Shown one piece after another: positions 27,195 to 35,369 of a stretch of 59,783 nucleotides of DNA. The notes below the pieces were generated by a model. It was given only the letters and a program-made list of their open reading frames with translations, had not been told where the DNA came from and ran no database searches. The stretch is taken from NCBI GenBank assembly GCA_029556265.1, contig JAKQFH010000021.1, positions 1 through 59,783 on the forward strand. Direction: 5' to 3'. Each line of letters starts with the position of its first letter. Positions within the stretch are counted from its first letter, which is position 1. Source of the stretch: Chloroflexota bacterium. Lineage in GTDB: Bacteria; Chloroflexota; Anaerolineae; Anaerolineales; Anaerolineaceae. Made by a program: the position numbers and the translations under genes.

Positions 27195-27803
27195 TCACTC
27201 CAACTCAGCCAGCGCGTTCAGCACGTTCATCAAACCCTCGTAGTCATCCCGCAGCAGAACGATTAACTCCTGGCAAGCCCCCGTGTACCAGTCCGCTCTG
27301 CCGTGCTGCGCGTGCGCCAGCCTGGCGTTCGCCAGGTGCGCGGTCAGGATTTCTTCCACCGGTTGGTCGTCCAGGCGCAGGATGTGTCTGAAATAGCCGT
27401 ATCGGCCGGCGCTGGTGAAGCGCACCAGTTCTGCATCGTCGCACAGGTAAAGCGCGTCCAGGCTGAGCGGCGGGCGCGGAGGCAGTCGGTGAAATATCTT
27501 TCCGTCCTGTCCGAATCCGACGCAAAGCACGCTGATTTCTACTGGCAGGTTGCGGTTGTGACGATTATCCTCGGTGTACTCCGTTGGAATGCTGATGCCG
27601 GATACAAGCTGGCGCACCAGGCTGTCATCATTAATGATGATATTGCCAATCAACCCGTAAATTTCAAGCCCTTCTTCCAGGCGCACTTTACATAGAGCCC
27701 CCAAAGCTGGCGCGATGAGTTCTTTGGTGCGGCAGCCCGCCACAAAGGCGCGGTTGTCGGCGCGCAGCAGTTTTCCAATTAATATCTTTGTTTCGCCGCT
27801 CAT
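27195..27803 (-). CDS. small HAS-barrel-like protein of the HerA-NurA operon
   Basis: The 202-residue protein lies between nurA and herA, separated by 7 bp on each side. Its first about 75 residues (KILIGKLLRADNRAF, LEIYGLIGNI) read like a stand-alone HAS-type beta barrel, the fold that starts HerA itself. The rest is mixed alpha/beta without a known motif. This is inference from pattern and position. It may be an assembly or adaptor subunit joining NurA to the HerA ring. GGGAG precedes the ATG. Confidence 0.65.
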   Translation of the reverse strand: MSGETKILIGKLLRADNRAFVAGCRTKELIAPALGALCKVRLEEGLEIYGLIGNIIINDDSLVRQLVSGISIPTEYTEDNRHNRNLPVEISVLCVGFGQDGKIFHRLPPRPPLSLDALYLCDDAELVRFTSAGRYGYFRHILRLDDQPVEEILTAHLANARLAHAQHGRADWYTGACQELIVLLRDDYEGLMNVLNALAELE

Positions 27804-27810
27804 CTCTCCC

Positions 27811-28971
27811 TCACTTTTTTGTCAGACCTTTATTCCAGTCTTTGTTGGACCGTTTGCCTGCCCGCGCGCCGGCTTGCTCCAACTCGCGCACCAGCATGGC
27901 TTCCACCTGTTCGTGCTCGGGCATGGTGATGACCGCCAGTTCATGCGCGCGGTGCAGCGCGTAGGGGTATGGATGGGTATCCAAAACCATGGCTTCGTGA
28001 TAAATCACGCTGTGTAACACGTCGATCAGCTGCGGGCGTTCGCTGACCCAGCCGGGGAATTCCACCCGCGCCAGAATCGGCTGCCCGGGGCTGCCCACAT
28101 TCAGGTAAAAGAAGTGCACGTTCAGACTGCCTTTCCCTTCGCCTTTGGCGACTGATTCAAAAACCGCCGAACGCTCAGCCGCGCCGAGTAATTCCTCCAG
28201 AAGTTCCGCGTCGCTGATTCCGCGGATTTCGCGCTTGGTATCGTCATAAGCTCCAAGCTCCGCGTCGGGGGTTTGCATAATGCTGAGCATGCGGCTGATG
28301 AGCTCGGAGCCCGGCTTGTCGATATATCCCGCGCTGAGCACGCCGCGCGCTTCCAGGTGGGCATGGATTTCGCGCACTTCATTTAGCTGCTCCGCCCGCT
28401 CTCGGCGGGTGGTCACGTTCTCATACACATCCAGAGGTCCGTCGGTGAGCGTGATAATAGGTTCTCGGTCAGAAATCGCGGCTTCGAACAAAACGCGCCT
28501 TTCTGCCAGGTCCCGCAAGAGCGAAACGTCTTCTTCGCCAATCAGGTGACCTTCGGAGGTGAACAGGTTTTCGTGTTCCAGGAGGGTGCTCAGGACGTTT
28601 ATTTCCGGGGCGAGGCCCGAGCCGCGCATGATTTTTATCATGCCAATATTCAGGACGCAAAACTGCACCGGCCTGTGGCGGTTTGGCACAATCTGTGAAC
28701 CGTCGGCGGCAATCAGCGTGTACGCGGCCGGCAGGGCGGGCAGGGCTTTGCGCGTCAGCAGCGCTTCCGCGACCGGTTTGGCGCAGTATAGATTCTTCAA
28801 AAGCGCTTGTGCCCGGGATATCTTTTCCCGCACAGCTTCCAGTTCCAGCGCCGGGTCCAGGAACATCTGCCAGAGCTTCTCTTTGCGGGCCGCCAGCTGC
28901 TCCTGGAATCCCTTTTCTTTTCTGGCATATGCCGGCAGACTCTGTTCAATCTGAGGATAATTAACGGGCAT
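27811..28971 (-). CDS. nurA: NurA 5'-3' nuclease domain protein
   Basis: The 386-residue protein has the NurA start motif AADGSQIVP near residue 85, with the catalytic Asp, and a second acidic motif LTDGPLDV. A late His-rich region (YHEAMVLDTHPYPYAL) completes the expected active site (PF09376 layout). NurA is a dimeric RNase-H-fold nuclease that trims DNA ends when fed by HerA. It is the first gene of the operon. A TATAAT at 29017-29012 lies about 40 nt upstream, with AAAGAGAG before the ATG. Confidence 0.9.
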   Translation of the reverse strand: MPVNYPQIEQSLPAYARKEKGFQEQLAARKEKLWQMFLDPALELEAVREKISRAQALLKNLYCAKPVAEALLTRKALPALPAAYTLIAADGSQIVPNRHRPVQFCVLNIGMIKIMRGSGLAPEINVLSTLLEHENLFTSEGHLIGEEDVSLLRDLAERRVLFEAAISDREPIITLTDGPLDVYENVTTRRERAEQLNEVREIHAHLEARGVLSAGYIDKPGSELISRMLSIMQTPDAELGAYDDTKREIRGISDAELLEELLGAAERSAVFESVAKGEGKGSLNVHFFYLNVGSPGQPILARVEFPGWVSERPQLIDVLHSVIYHEAMVLDTHPYPYALHRAHELAVITMPEHEQVEAMLVRELEQAGARAGKRSNKDWNKGLTKK

Positions 28972-29011
28972 GTCTCTCTTTCTGAAAGGTTATGAAAAGA
29001 ACCCCTTTTTT

Positions 29012-29017
29012 ATTATA
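29012..29017 (-). promoter_or_regulatory. -10 box of the nurA-herA-rad50 operon
   Basis: TATAAT on the minus strand lies 40 nt before the nurA ATG. The -35 region 17 bp further up is weak. The gene pair nurA/SIMPL is divergent, so this 150-bp gap should hold both promoters. I could not place the plus-strand one. Confidence 0.45.
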
Positions 29018-29125
29018 TCCAATCTCCACCTTTTTCCGGGAGCTTTTTGAAAAGTTTTTCCGGGTTTTGGGAACATTCCACTCCCTTAATGCGTCCATAT
29101 CTCAGTGAACACTAAGGAGTTAACT

Positions 29126-29866
29126 ATGAAAACCAAACTTTCGATTTTTTCCATCGTCGTCCTTCTCATCGCGGCGTTGACATTAAGCGGATGCGCTCTG
29201 TTCCAGCCGCAGCAGCAAGCCACAGCCCCCGCAAACCTTCGCACGCTCAGTGTCAGCGGCAGCGGGAACGTGGTGCTGGTTCCCGACATCGCCTACATCA
29301 ATATCGGCGTGCACAGCGAAGCCCCGGATGTCAGCTCTTCCCTGAGCATCAACAATGCCCAGGCAACCGCCATCTCCAACGCTCTCCAGGCGGAAGGCGT
29401 GGACGCGAAGGATATCCAGACGGCAAATTTCAATGTGTATCCCTCCCAGCATTACGATAACATGGGTCAGGTTACCGGCACTTACTACGTGGTGGATAAT
29501 ACCGTCTACGTTACCGTGCGCAATCTGAGCAAACTTCCCAAACTGTTGGACGTCGCGATCAGCTCGGGCGCCAACAGCATCTATGGGATAAATTTTGATA
29601 TCGCAGACCGCGAAAGCGCGTTGGCTAAGGCGCGGGACCTGGCGATCCATGACGCCCAGGCAAAAGCCCAGTCCGTGGCTGGCGTCGCCGGGGTCTCCCT
29701 TGGCGAGCTTCAATCCATCAGCGCCGTAAATTCCAGCTTCGTGCAGCCTTACAGCGCTTCTGGAATGGGCGGCGGCGGAGCTGCCGGCCTGGAAACCTCC
29801 GTTCCGGTTTCCGCTGGCCAGATAGTCGTCACTTACGAAGTCAACCTGACTTACGCAATCAAATAA
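29126..29866 (+). CDS. SIMPL (DUF541) domain lipoprotein
   Basis: The 246-residue protein has a lipoprotein signal ending TLSGCALF with Cys23 as the lipid site, then a SIMPL/DUF541 domain starting LSVSGSGNVVLVPD. Family members sit in the cell envelope; some bind stress or signalling partners, but no enzymatic role is settled. The ATG at 29126 follows AAGGAG with 6-nt spacing. An in-frame GTG 21 bp upstream is rejected. A strong terminator follows the stop. Confidence 0.88.
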   Translation: MKTKLSIFSIVVLLIAALTLSGCALFQPQQQATAPANLRTLSVSGSGNVVLVPDIAYINIGVHSEAPDVSSSLSINNAQATAISNALQAEGVDAKDIQTANFNVYPSQHYDNMGQVTGTYYVVDNTVYVTVRNLSKLPKLLDVAISSGANSIYGINFDIADRESALAKARDLAIHDAQAKAQSVAGVAGVSLGELQSISAVNSSFVQPYSASGMGGGGAAGLETSVPVSAGQIVVTYEVNLTYAIK

Positions 29867-29897
29867 GCCTGCTGCGTCCCAATCAGCAGAACAAACA

Positions 29898-29931
29898 GCC
29901 CCCGAAAGCAGGCTTTCGGGGGCAATTTTTT
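29898..29931 (+). terminator. rho-independent terminator after the SIMPL gene
   Basis: A perfect 11-bp stem (29898-29908 with 29913-29923), CAGG loop, then AA and seven T. It lies 32 bp after the stop. Confidence 0.92.
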
Positions 29932-29987
29932 AGGCCGCGCTGTGATAAAATACCCGGGGACTTATTATTATCCAAAAGGTGGAAAGA

Positions 29988-30593
29988 ATGAAGGTATCTG
30001 AGATAAAGGTGCGGGATTACCGGAAAAACCTCTATCCTGTGGAGGATTTTATTATCCAGCGTTGGTCCGCCCGGGCAATGAGCGGGGAAGCTCTCCCTCA
30101 GGAGGAACTGCTGCGTCTGTTTGAAGCCGCGCGTTGGGCGCCTTCCTCCGGGAATTTTCAGGAATGGTTCTTTCTGTACGCCCACCGGGGGACCGAACAA
30201 TTTGACGGATTCTTTTCGCTGCTGGACATCTGGAACCAGGAATGGTGCGCGCGCGCCAGCGTACTTTTGGTCGTGCTCTCCAATAGAATCTCGTCAAAAG
30301 GCAAAGAAATCAGCACGCACGCCTTTGACACCGGCATGGCGTTTGAAAACCTCGCCCTGCAAGGCACCGCGATGGGTCTGGTCGTGCATCCCATGGCTGG
30401 GTTTAACTACGAACGCGCCCGCGCGGAGCTGCGCATCCCCGATGCGTACAGCATCCACTGCATGGCTGCCGTCGGCTATCCCGGCGAAATCAACCAGCTT
30501 TCGGAATACAACCAAAATCGCGAATACCCGAACCAACGTAAGGACCTGAAAGAGAGCTTTCAGGAAGGCGGCTTTCCGCCAGTTTCCAATTGA
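29988..30593 (+). CDS. nitroreductase family flavoprotein
   Basis: The 201-residue protein has the FMN-dependent nitroreductase pattern: an N-terminal IQRWSAR segment that contacts FMN phosphate, EAARWAPSSGN, and a late IHCMAAVGYPGE segment. Family members reduce nitro compounds, quinones or flavins with NAD(P)H. The true substrate cannot be inferred. ATG 29988 follows AAAGGTGG. It lies 12 bp before pgm, so the two may be cotranscribed. Confidence 0.88.
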   Translation: MKVSEIKVRDYRKNLYPVEDFIIQRWSARAMSGEALPQEELLRLFEAARWAPSSGNFQEWFFLYAHRGTEQFDGFFSLLDIWNQEWCARASVLLVVLSNRISSKGKEISTHAFDTGMAFENLALQGTAMGLVVHPMAGFNYERARAELRIPDAYSIHCMAAVGYPGEINQLSEYNQNREYPNQRKDLKESFQEGGFPPVSN

Positions 30594-30605
30594 TAAGGAG
30601 AAACC

Positions 30606-32249
30606 ATGTCCATTCACCCACTCGCAGGAAAACCCGCCCCGCTTGAAGCGCTTGTCAATATCCCGCGCCTGATATCCGCCTATTACACCCTGCACCCGGA
30701 CCCGCAAAACGCGGCCCAGGCAGTGGCATTTGGCACCAGCGGGCACCGCGGAACCTCGCTGAACGGCAGCTTTAATGAAGACCACGTGCTTGCCATCAGC
30801 CAGGCGATTTATGAATACCGCAAACAGGCCGGCATTAATGGGCCCCTCTTCATGGGGATGGACACGCACGCGCTTTCCGAGCCGGCGCTCTACAGCGCAA
30901 TTGAGGTGTTTGCCGGCAACAACATGGAAATCATGATTCACGCCCAGATGCGCTACACGCCCACGCCGGTAATCTCACACGCCATCCTGACCTACAATGC
31001 CGGCAGGCAAAGCGGCCTGGCGGATGGGGTGGTTATATCGCCCTCGCATAACCCGCCCGATGACGGCGGCTTCAAATACAACCCGCCGAACGGCGGCCCC
31101 GCGGATACAGACACCACCAAGTGGATTCAGAACCGCGCCAACGAAATCATCCGCGGCGGGCTGAAAGATGTGAAACGTCTCGGGCTCGCGAAAGCGCTCC
31201 AGGCTGATACAACCCATCAGATTGACCTGATCACCCCCTACGTGAACGACCTGGACAGCGTCGTGAATATGAAAGCACTGGCAGCTTCCGGTATTCATAT
31301 CGGCGTAGACCCGCTGGGAGGCTCGGGTATCGGGTATTGGGAGCCAATCGCGGAAAAATACGGTTTGAACATTGAGGTTGTCAACAAACGCGTGGACCCC
31401 ACTTTCTCGTTTATGACCCTGGATAAGGATGGGAAAATCCGGATGGATTGTTCCAGCCCCTACGCGATGGCGAATCTCGTGACGCTGAAAGATAAATTTG
31501 ACATCGCCTTCGGCAACGACGTTGATTTTGACCGCCACGGCATCGTTACCCCCAGCGTTGGGCTGATGAACCCCAACCACTACCTGGCGGTTGCCATCTG
31601 GTATATCTTCCAGCACCGCCCGGATTGGTCCCGCGATGCGGCAATCGGTAAGACCCTGGTTTCCAGCTCCATTATTGATAAAGTGGCCGTCAAGATTGGA
31701 AGGCGGTTGTGCGAAGTGCCGGTCGGCTTCAAATGGTTTGTGCCTGGCTTGTTGGATGGAAGCGTTGGCTTTGGCGGGGAAGAAAGCGCCGGAGCCTCGT
31801 TCCTCCGTAAAAACGGCGCGACCTGGACCACCGACAAAGATGGCATCATCCTCGACTTGCTCGCCGCTGAAATTTTGGCAGTGACCGGCAAAGACCCCGG
31901 CTCGCACTACCAGGCGTTGGAGGCAGAGCTAGGCAAAAGCTGGTACGCGCGCATGGATGCTCCCACCGGGGCCTGCGAGAAAGCCGTTCTGGCGGCGCTT
32001 TCGCCGGAAATGGTTAAAGCGGACAAACTCGCGGGCGACCCAATTATCGCCAAGCTTACCAAAGCGCCCTGCAACAACGCCCCGATTGGCGGGTTGAAAG
32101 TGAGCACGGAATTTGGTTGGTTTGCCGCCCGCCCTTCGGGCACAGAAGATATTTACAAGATTTACGCGGAAAGCCTGAAAGGCGCGGAGCACCTCGCGCG
32201 CATCCAATCCGAAGCCCGCGAAATTGTGGATGCCGCCCTCGCCGGGTAA
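30606..32249 (+). CDS. pgm: phosphoglucomutase, alpha-D-glucose-1,6-bisphosphate dependent
   Basis: The 547-residue protein has the usual length of bacterial Pgm. It shows [11 protein letters not shown] near the N-terminus, the phosphoserine loop [12 protein letters not shown] (Ser about 147), the metal loop NDVDFDRHG, the sugar-binding GGEESAGAS and the phosphate-binding [13 protein letters not shown]. It converts glucose-1-phosphate and glucose-6-phosphate, linking glycolysis to glycogen and nucleotide-sugar synthesis. AAGGAG precedes the ATG. Confidence 0.95.
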   Translation: MSIHPLAGKPAPLEALVNIPRLISAYYTLHPDPQNAAQAVAFGTSGHRGTSLNGSFNEDHVLAISQAIYEYRKQAGINGPLFMGMDTHALSEPALYSAIEVFAGNNMEIMIHAQMRYTPTPVISHAILTYNAGRQSGLADGVVISPSHNPPDDGGFKYNPPNGGPADTDTTKWIQNRANEIIRGGLKDVKRLGLAKALQADTTHQIDLITPYVNDLDSVVNMKALAASGIHIGVDPLGGSGIGYWEPIAEKYGLNIEVVNKRVDPTFSFMTLDKDGKIRMDCSSPYAMANLVTLKDKFDIAFGNDVDFDRHGIVTPSVGLMNPNHYLAVAIWYIFQHRPDWSRDAAIGKTLVSSSIIDKVAVKIGRRLCEVPVGFKWFVPGLLDGSVGFGGEESAGASFLRKNGATWTTDKDGIILDLLAAEILAVTGKDPGSHYQALEAELGKSWYARMDAPTGACEKAVLAALSPEMVKADKLAGDPIIAKLTKAPCNNAPIGGLKVSTEFGWFAARPSGTEDIYKIYAESLKGAEHLARIQSEAREIVDAALAG

Positions 32250-32324
32250 CCTTATGGGCGGCGGCCGATGAACCCCGCCGGCTTGATGGAAGCAGCATCG
32301 GAAACCCAATTCTTATGAAGTCCG

Positions 32325-32346
32325 CCGCGCCGCTTCCGCGGCGCGG
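32325..32346. repeat. perfect 9-bp hairpin between convergent pgm and cdsA
   Basis: CCGCGCCGC, loop TTCC, GCGGCGCGG. No T-run follows on either strand, so it is only a possible rho-independent terminator. The rest of 32250-32542 shows nothing else. Confidence 0.45.
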
Positions 32347-32542
32347 TGCAATGCGTCATCAATTCGCAGAAGTCAAAATCAAGGGGGTAAGAAAACAGAT
32401 CTCCAAGAGGGGCTGCCGCGTCTTTTCCTGCGTTTTCGTTTATAAGTGACACTTTCGCTCACGGCGCGCAGAGACAGGGCGGCTTGCCAAACCCGGTTGC
32501 TTGGAAAAATCTTACCCGCGCGCAGGCCCGGGGCTTCATCAA

Positions 32543-33349
32543 TCAGGAAAAAAGCTGAGCCAAATAATACCCGAGCATGACCGCCCAGATCCAGGTATCC
32601 ACGCGATCCAAAATGCCGCCGTGCCCCGGGATTAACGTGCCGCTGTCTTTTACCCCGGCAATCCGCTTGAGCATGCTCACAAAGAGGTCTCCAAATGGAG
32701 CCAAAACGCCGATAACCAGCCCCAAAACCGCGCCTTCCCAGACCGCGAGTTCCGGCATAACCGGCTTCAGGACCCAGCCAAATAATGCGCCGAACCCAAC
32801 CCCGAACAGGACCCCGCCCGCGTAGCCTTCCCAGCTTTTGCGCGGGCTGAGGCGGGGAAACATTTTATGTTTACCAAATTTCAAGCCAATCGCATACGCC
32901 CCCAGGTCCACCAACATCACCAGGCCAAGGCTGAGCATGGTCCACCAGGCGCCGTTCGGGAGCGCTCGCAGGGAGAAAAAATAACCGCCGAGCCAACCGA
33001 GATAAAGAATGCCGGAAATATGCAGCGCGAAAGTGAGTACCGCCTGCGCGTCTTGCTTCTCAAAGCGATTCAGGCTCAGGATGGCTGAAGCTGTCAGGAC
33101 TGCCACCAGCATCAGGTCCATACCCGCGAAGCCGAAAAACAGCCGCAGCAAGAGCAGCGCCAACACGCCGCCCAACATAAGCGGATATGAGACAAAATAA
33201 CCCATGGTCTTCAACAGGCGGCAGTATTCCCAGGCGCCAACCCCCAGAGCGGTCAGGATGAGAATCGCGTAAACAGTGCCGCCCAGATATGAGACGACAA
33301 GCATGAGCGGCACAAACACCAAAGCGGATTTGAAGCGAATCCAGAACAT
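32543..33349 (-). CDS. cdsA: phosphatidate cytidylyltransferase (CDP-diglyceride synthase)
   Basis: The 268-residue protein has about eight membrane segments and the C-terminal family signature SPRKSWEGYAGG and KDSGTLIPGHGGILDRVD. The enzyme makes CDP-diacylglycerol from phosphatidate and CTP, the branch point of phospholipid synthesis. It overlaps uppS by one base (TAATG), the normal order uppS-cdsA. Confidence 0.95.
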   Translation of the reverse strand: MFWIRFKSALVFVPLMLVVSYLGGTVYAILILTALGVGAWEYCRLLKTMGYFVSYPLMLGGVLALLLLRLFFGFAGMDLMLVAVLTASAILSLNRFEKQDAQAVLTFALHISGILYLGWLGGYFFSLRALPNGAWWTMLSLGLVMLVDLGAYAIGLKFGKHKMFPRLSPRKSWEGYAGGVLFGVGFGALFGWVLKPVMPELAVWEGAVLGLVIGVLAPFGDLFVSMLKRIAGVKDSGTLIPGHGGILDRVDTWIWAVMLGYYLAQLFS

Positions 33350-34065
33350 TACTTGGAGCTCAAACCTCCGAATCGCCGGTCTCTGCGGCTGTATTCACGC
33401 AGCATCTCCTTAAATACTTCTTCATTGAAATCCGGCCAATAGGTGGTCGGGAAAACCCACTCGGAATAGGCGCTTTGCCACATCAGGAAGTTGCTCGTGC
33501 GCATCTCACCGCTCGTGCGGATAATCAAATCCGGGTCGGGGATGCCAGCGGTGAACAGGTTGCGTCCAATCAGAGCCTCGGTCACCTCATCGGGTCTGGC
33601 GCCGGAGGAGATTATTTTTCGCACTGCGCTAACAATCTCATCCCTGCCGCCATAGTTAAAAGCCAACTGCACGGTAATCTTGCGGTTGTTTTTTGTCAGG
33701 TTCACCGCGTATTCAATTTTATCCACCAGGGAAGGGCGCAAGCGGTCCAGATGCCCGATATGCAGGATGCGCACGCCTTCTTCATGGAGCGGGACGGTTT
33801 CCCTGTCAATAAATTCAGACAGCAAATCCATAATGCCAAAAACTTCATCCTTCGGGCGGTTCCAGTTTTCGGTGGAAAACGCGTAGAAGCTGAGGTATTT
33901 TATGCCAAATTTGATGCCGGCGGTGATCACCCCGCGCAGGTTCTCCACGCCAGCCCGATGCCCGGCCAGGCGGGGCAGGCCCTGAGCGTTGGCCCATCTG
34001 CCGTTCCCATCCATAATTAAACCCACGTGAGTGGGTATTTTAAGTGTTTCTTCTTTGGAGTCCAT
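33349..34065 (-). CDS. uppS: isoprenyl transferase (undecaprenyl diphosphate synthase)
   Basis: The 238-residue protein has the cis-prenyltransferase opening HVGLIMDGNGRWA with its catalytic Asp, then YLSFYAFSTENW and the C-terminal PDLIIRTSGEMRTSNF. It adds isoprene units to make the lipid carrier used for cell-wall and polysaccharide synthesis, which the sugar cluster at 1.5-6.5 kb would need. ATG 34065 with GAGG ahead is chosen over an upstream in-frame start that would overlap frr by 47 bp. Confidence 0.95.
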   Translation of the reverse strand: MDSKEETLKIPTHVGLIMDGNGRWANAQGLPRLAGHRAGVENLRGVITAGIKFGIKYLSFYAFSTENWNRPKDEVFGIMDLLSEFIDRETVPLHEEGVRILHIGHLDRLRPSLVDKIEYAVNLTKNNRKITVQLAFNYGGRDEIVSAVRKIISSGARPDEVTEALIGRNLFTAGIPDPDLIIRTSGEMRTSNFLMWQSAYSEWVFPTTYWPDFNEEVFKEMLREYSRRDRRFGGLSSK

Positions 34066-34069
34066 TGGT

Positions 34070-34627
34070 TCAGACCTCGAGGATTTCCTTTTCTTTTCGG
34101 GCGCCGACTTCGTCAATCTTTTCGACCATTCCGGCGGTAAGTTCTTTCAGGTCATCTTCAGCGCCGGTCAATTCATCCTCTGAGATGAGTTTTTCTTTTT
34201 CGAAGTCCTTCAGGTCTTTTATCACGTCCCGGCGCACGTTGCGCACCGCAACTTTACAGTCTTCGAGGCGCGAATTTACCACCCGCAGCAAATCCCGCCG
34301 GCGTTCTTCCGTCAGGGGGGGCAGGTTCAGACGGATGGATTTGCCGTCGTTATTGGGCGTGAGACCGAGCTCGGAAGCAAGGATAGCCCGCTCAATATTC
34401 TTAAGAGTAGAGGCATCGAAGGGGCGGATCAACAGCTGCCTGGGTTCGGGCACGCTGATGGTCGCCATTTGGATTAATGGGAGTGTCGCGCCGTAGTATT
34501 CCACCGGCAGCTTTTCAATCAGGGCGGGGGAAGCCCTGCCGGTACGGATCCCGGTCAGGTCTTCTTCCAACACATCCACAGCGGCTTGCATGCGCTGCTC
34601 CGCATCTTTCAACAGTTCTTTGACCAT
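34070..34627 (-). CDS. frr: ribosome recycling factor
   Basis: The 185-residue protein has the canonical length. It shows the frr signature from EEDLTGIRTGRASP through DASTLKNIERAI to the end. It releases the ribosome from mRNA after termination, with EF-G. Two adjacent ATGs exist; the second (34627) is better spaced from GGAGG. It is normally directly downstream of pyrH. Here pyrH is about 10.7 kb away, with gatCAB and other genes between. Confidence 0.97.
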   Translation of the reverse strand: MVKELLKDAEQRMQAAVDVLEEDLTGIRTGRASPALIEKLPVEYYGATLPLIQMATISVPEPRQLLIRPFDASTLKNIERAILASELGLTPNNDGKSIRLNLPPLTEERRRDLLRVVNSRLEDCKVAVRNVRRDVIKDLKDFEKEKLISEDELTGAEDDLKELTAGMVEKIDEVGARKEKEILEV

Positions 34628-34735
34628 CATTGCCTCCTCAGAAAAACCTCAAAGTGTAAGGATACCTTAAAAAAGGGAAAAATAACAGCCCGCCGACGTT
34701 TTACAGTGCTCCCGGGCCCGCGCTGAGAATCAAGC

Positions 34736-35216
34736 AAGCGACCGGACGCTGCACCCCTGCGGGTGTTCGAATCGGCTTAGAGAGGAATAAAATCAAAAAG
34801 GCGGGCGACCGGACGCTGCACCCCCCGTGGGTGTTCGAATCGGCTAAGAGAGGAATAAAATTAAAAAAGCGGGCGACCGGACGCTGCACCCCCTGTGGGT
34901 GTTCGAACCGGCTGGATTGTTAATTCGTTAAACTTAATAACAAAAAAGCGGGCGACCGGACGCTGCACCCCCTGTGGGTGTTCGAACCGGCTGGATTGTT
35001 AATTCGTTAAACTTAAATTCAAAAAGCGGGCGACCGGACGCTGCACCCCCTGCGGGTGTTCGAACCGGCTAAGAGAGGAATTAAAACAAAAAAGCGGGCG
35101 ACCGGACGCTGCACCCCCTGCGGGTGTTCGAACCGGCTGGACTGTTAATTCGTTAAACTTAAATCAAAAAAGCGGGCGACCGGACGCTGCACCCCCTGCG
35201 GGTGTTCGAACCGGCT
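34736..35216 (-). repeat. tandem array of seven tRNA-Gly-derived units
   Basis: Seven 45-bp units start at 34736 (5'-truncated), 34801, 34869, 34948, 35026, 35094 and 35172. The functional tRNA-Gly begins at 35250, so the step is 68 or 78 bp. Each unit holds GCGGGCGACCGGA and TTCGAACCGGC, which are contiguous in the tRNA (acceptor 3' strand and T-arm). Here a 20-bp insert (CGCTGCACCCCCTGCGGGTG) lies in the T-loop. The insert forms CACCC/GGGTG in all units, and changes fall mostly in its loop. Two linker types alternate irregularly (about 23 and 33 bp). Units next to the tRNA are most alike; the two farthest have lost the T-stem closing pair. On the minus strand each unit ends in a T-run. Confidence 0.9.
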
Positions 35217-35249
35217 GGACTGTTAATTCGGTAAACTTAAATCAAAAAA

Positions 35250-35320
35250 GCGGGCGACCGGATTCGAACCGGCGAATGTTAGCTTGGAAGGCTAATGCCT
35301 TACCACTTGGCGACGCCCGC
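35250..35320 (-). tRNA. tRNA-Gly (anticodon UCC)
   Basis: The 71-nt gene folds fully: acceptor GCGGGCG/CGCCCGC, D-arm, anticodon stem TTAGC/GCTAA around loop CTTCCAA with anticodon TCC, T-arm GCCGG-TTCGAAT-CCGGT. No CCA is encoded. The gene ends directly in TTTTTT. It lies 49 bp after the gatB stop on the same strand, so it may be cotranscribed with gatCAB, and is followed by the tRNA-derived array. Confidence 0.96.
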
Positions 35321-35369
35321 GTGCAATCTATTTTATGCAATTCGGAGCCCGGCGTCAATGCCAACGCTT

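Noticed and set aside
22909-28971. HerA-NurA-SbcC set as a phage-defence island
   Set aside because: HerA and nuclease pairs do occur in defence loci, but this set has the archaeal DNA-repair order, host-like base composition and full NurA/Rad50 features.
34701-34889. Small protein in the tRNA-derived array
   Set aside because: The frame exists only because the repeats lack stops; it has no ribosome site and its sequence follows the repeat.
34736-35249. CRISPR array
   Set aside because: Repeats are regular, but the linkers are only two sequences used again and again, no cas genes are near, and the repeats are pieces of the adjacent tRNA gene.
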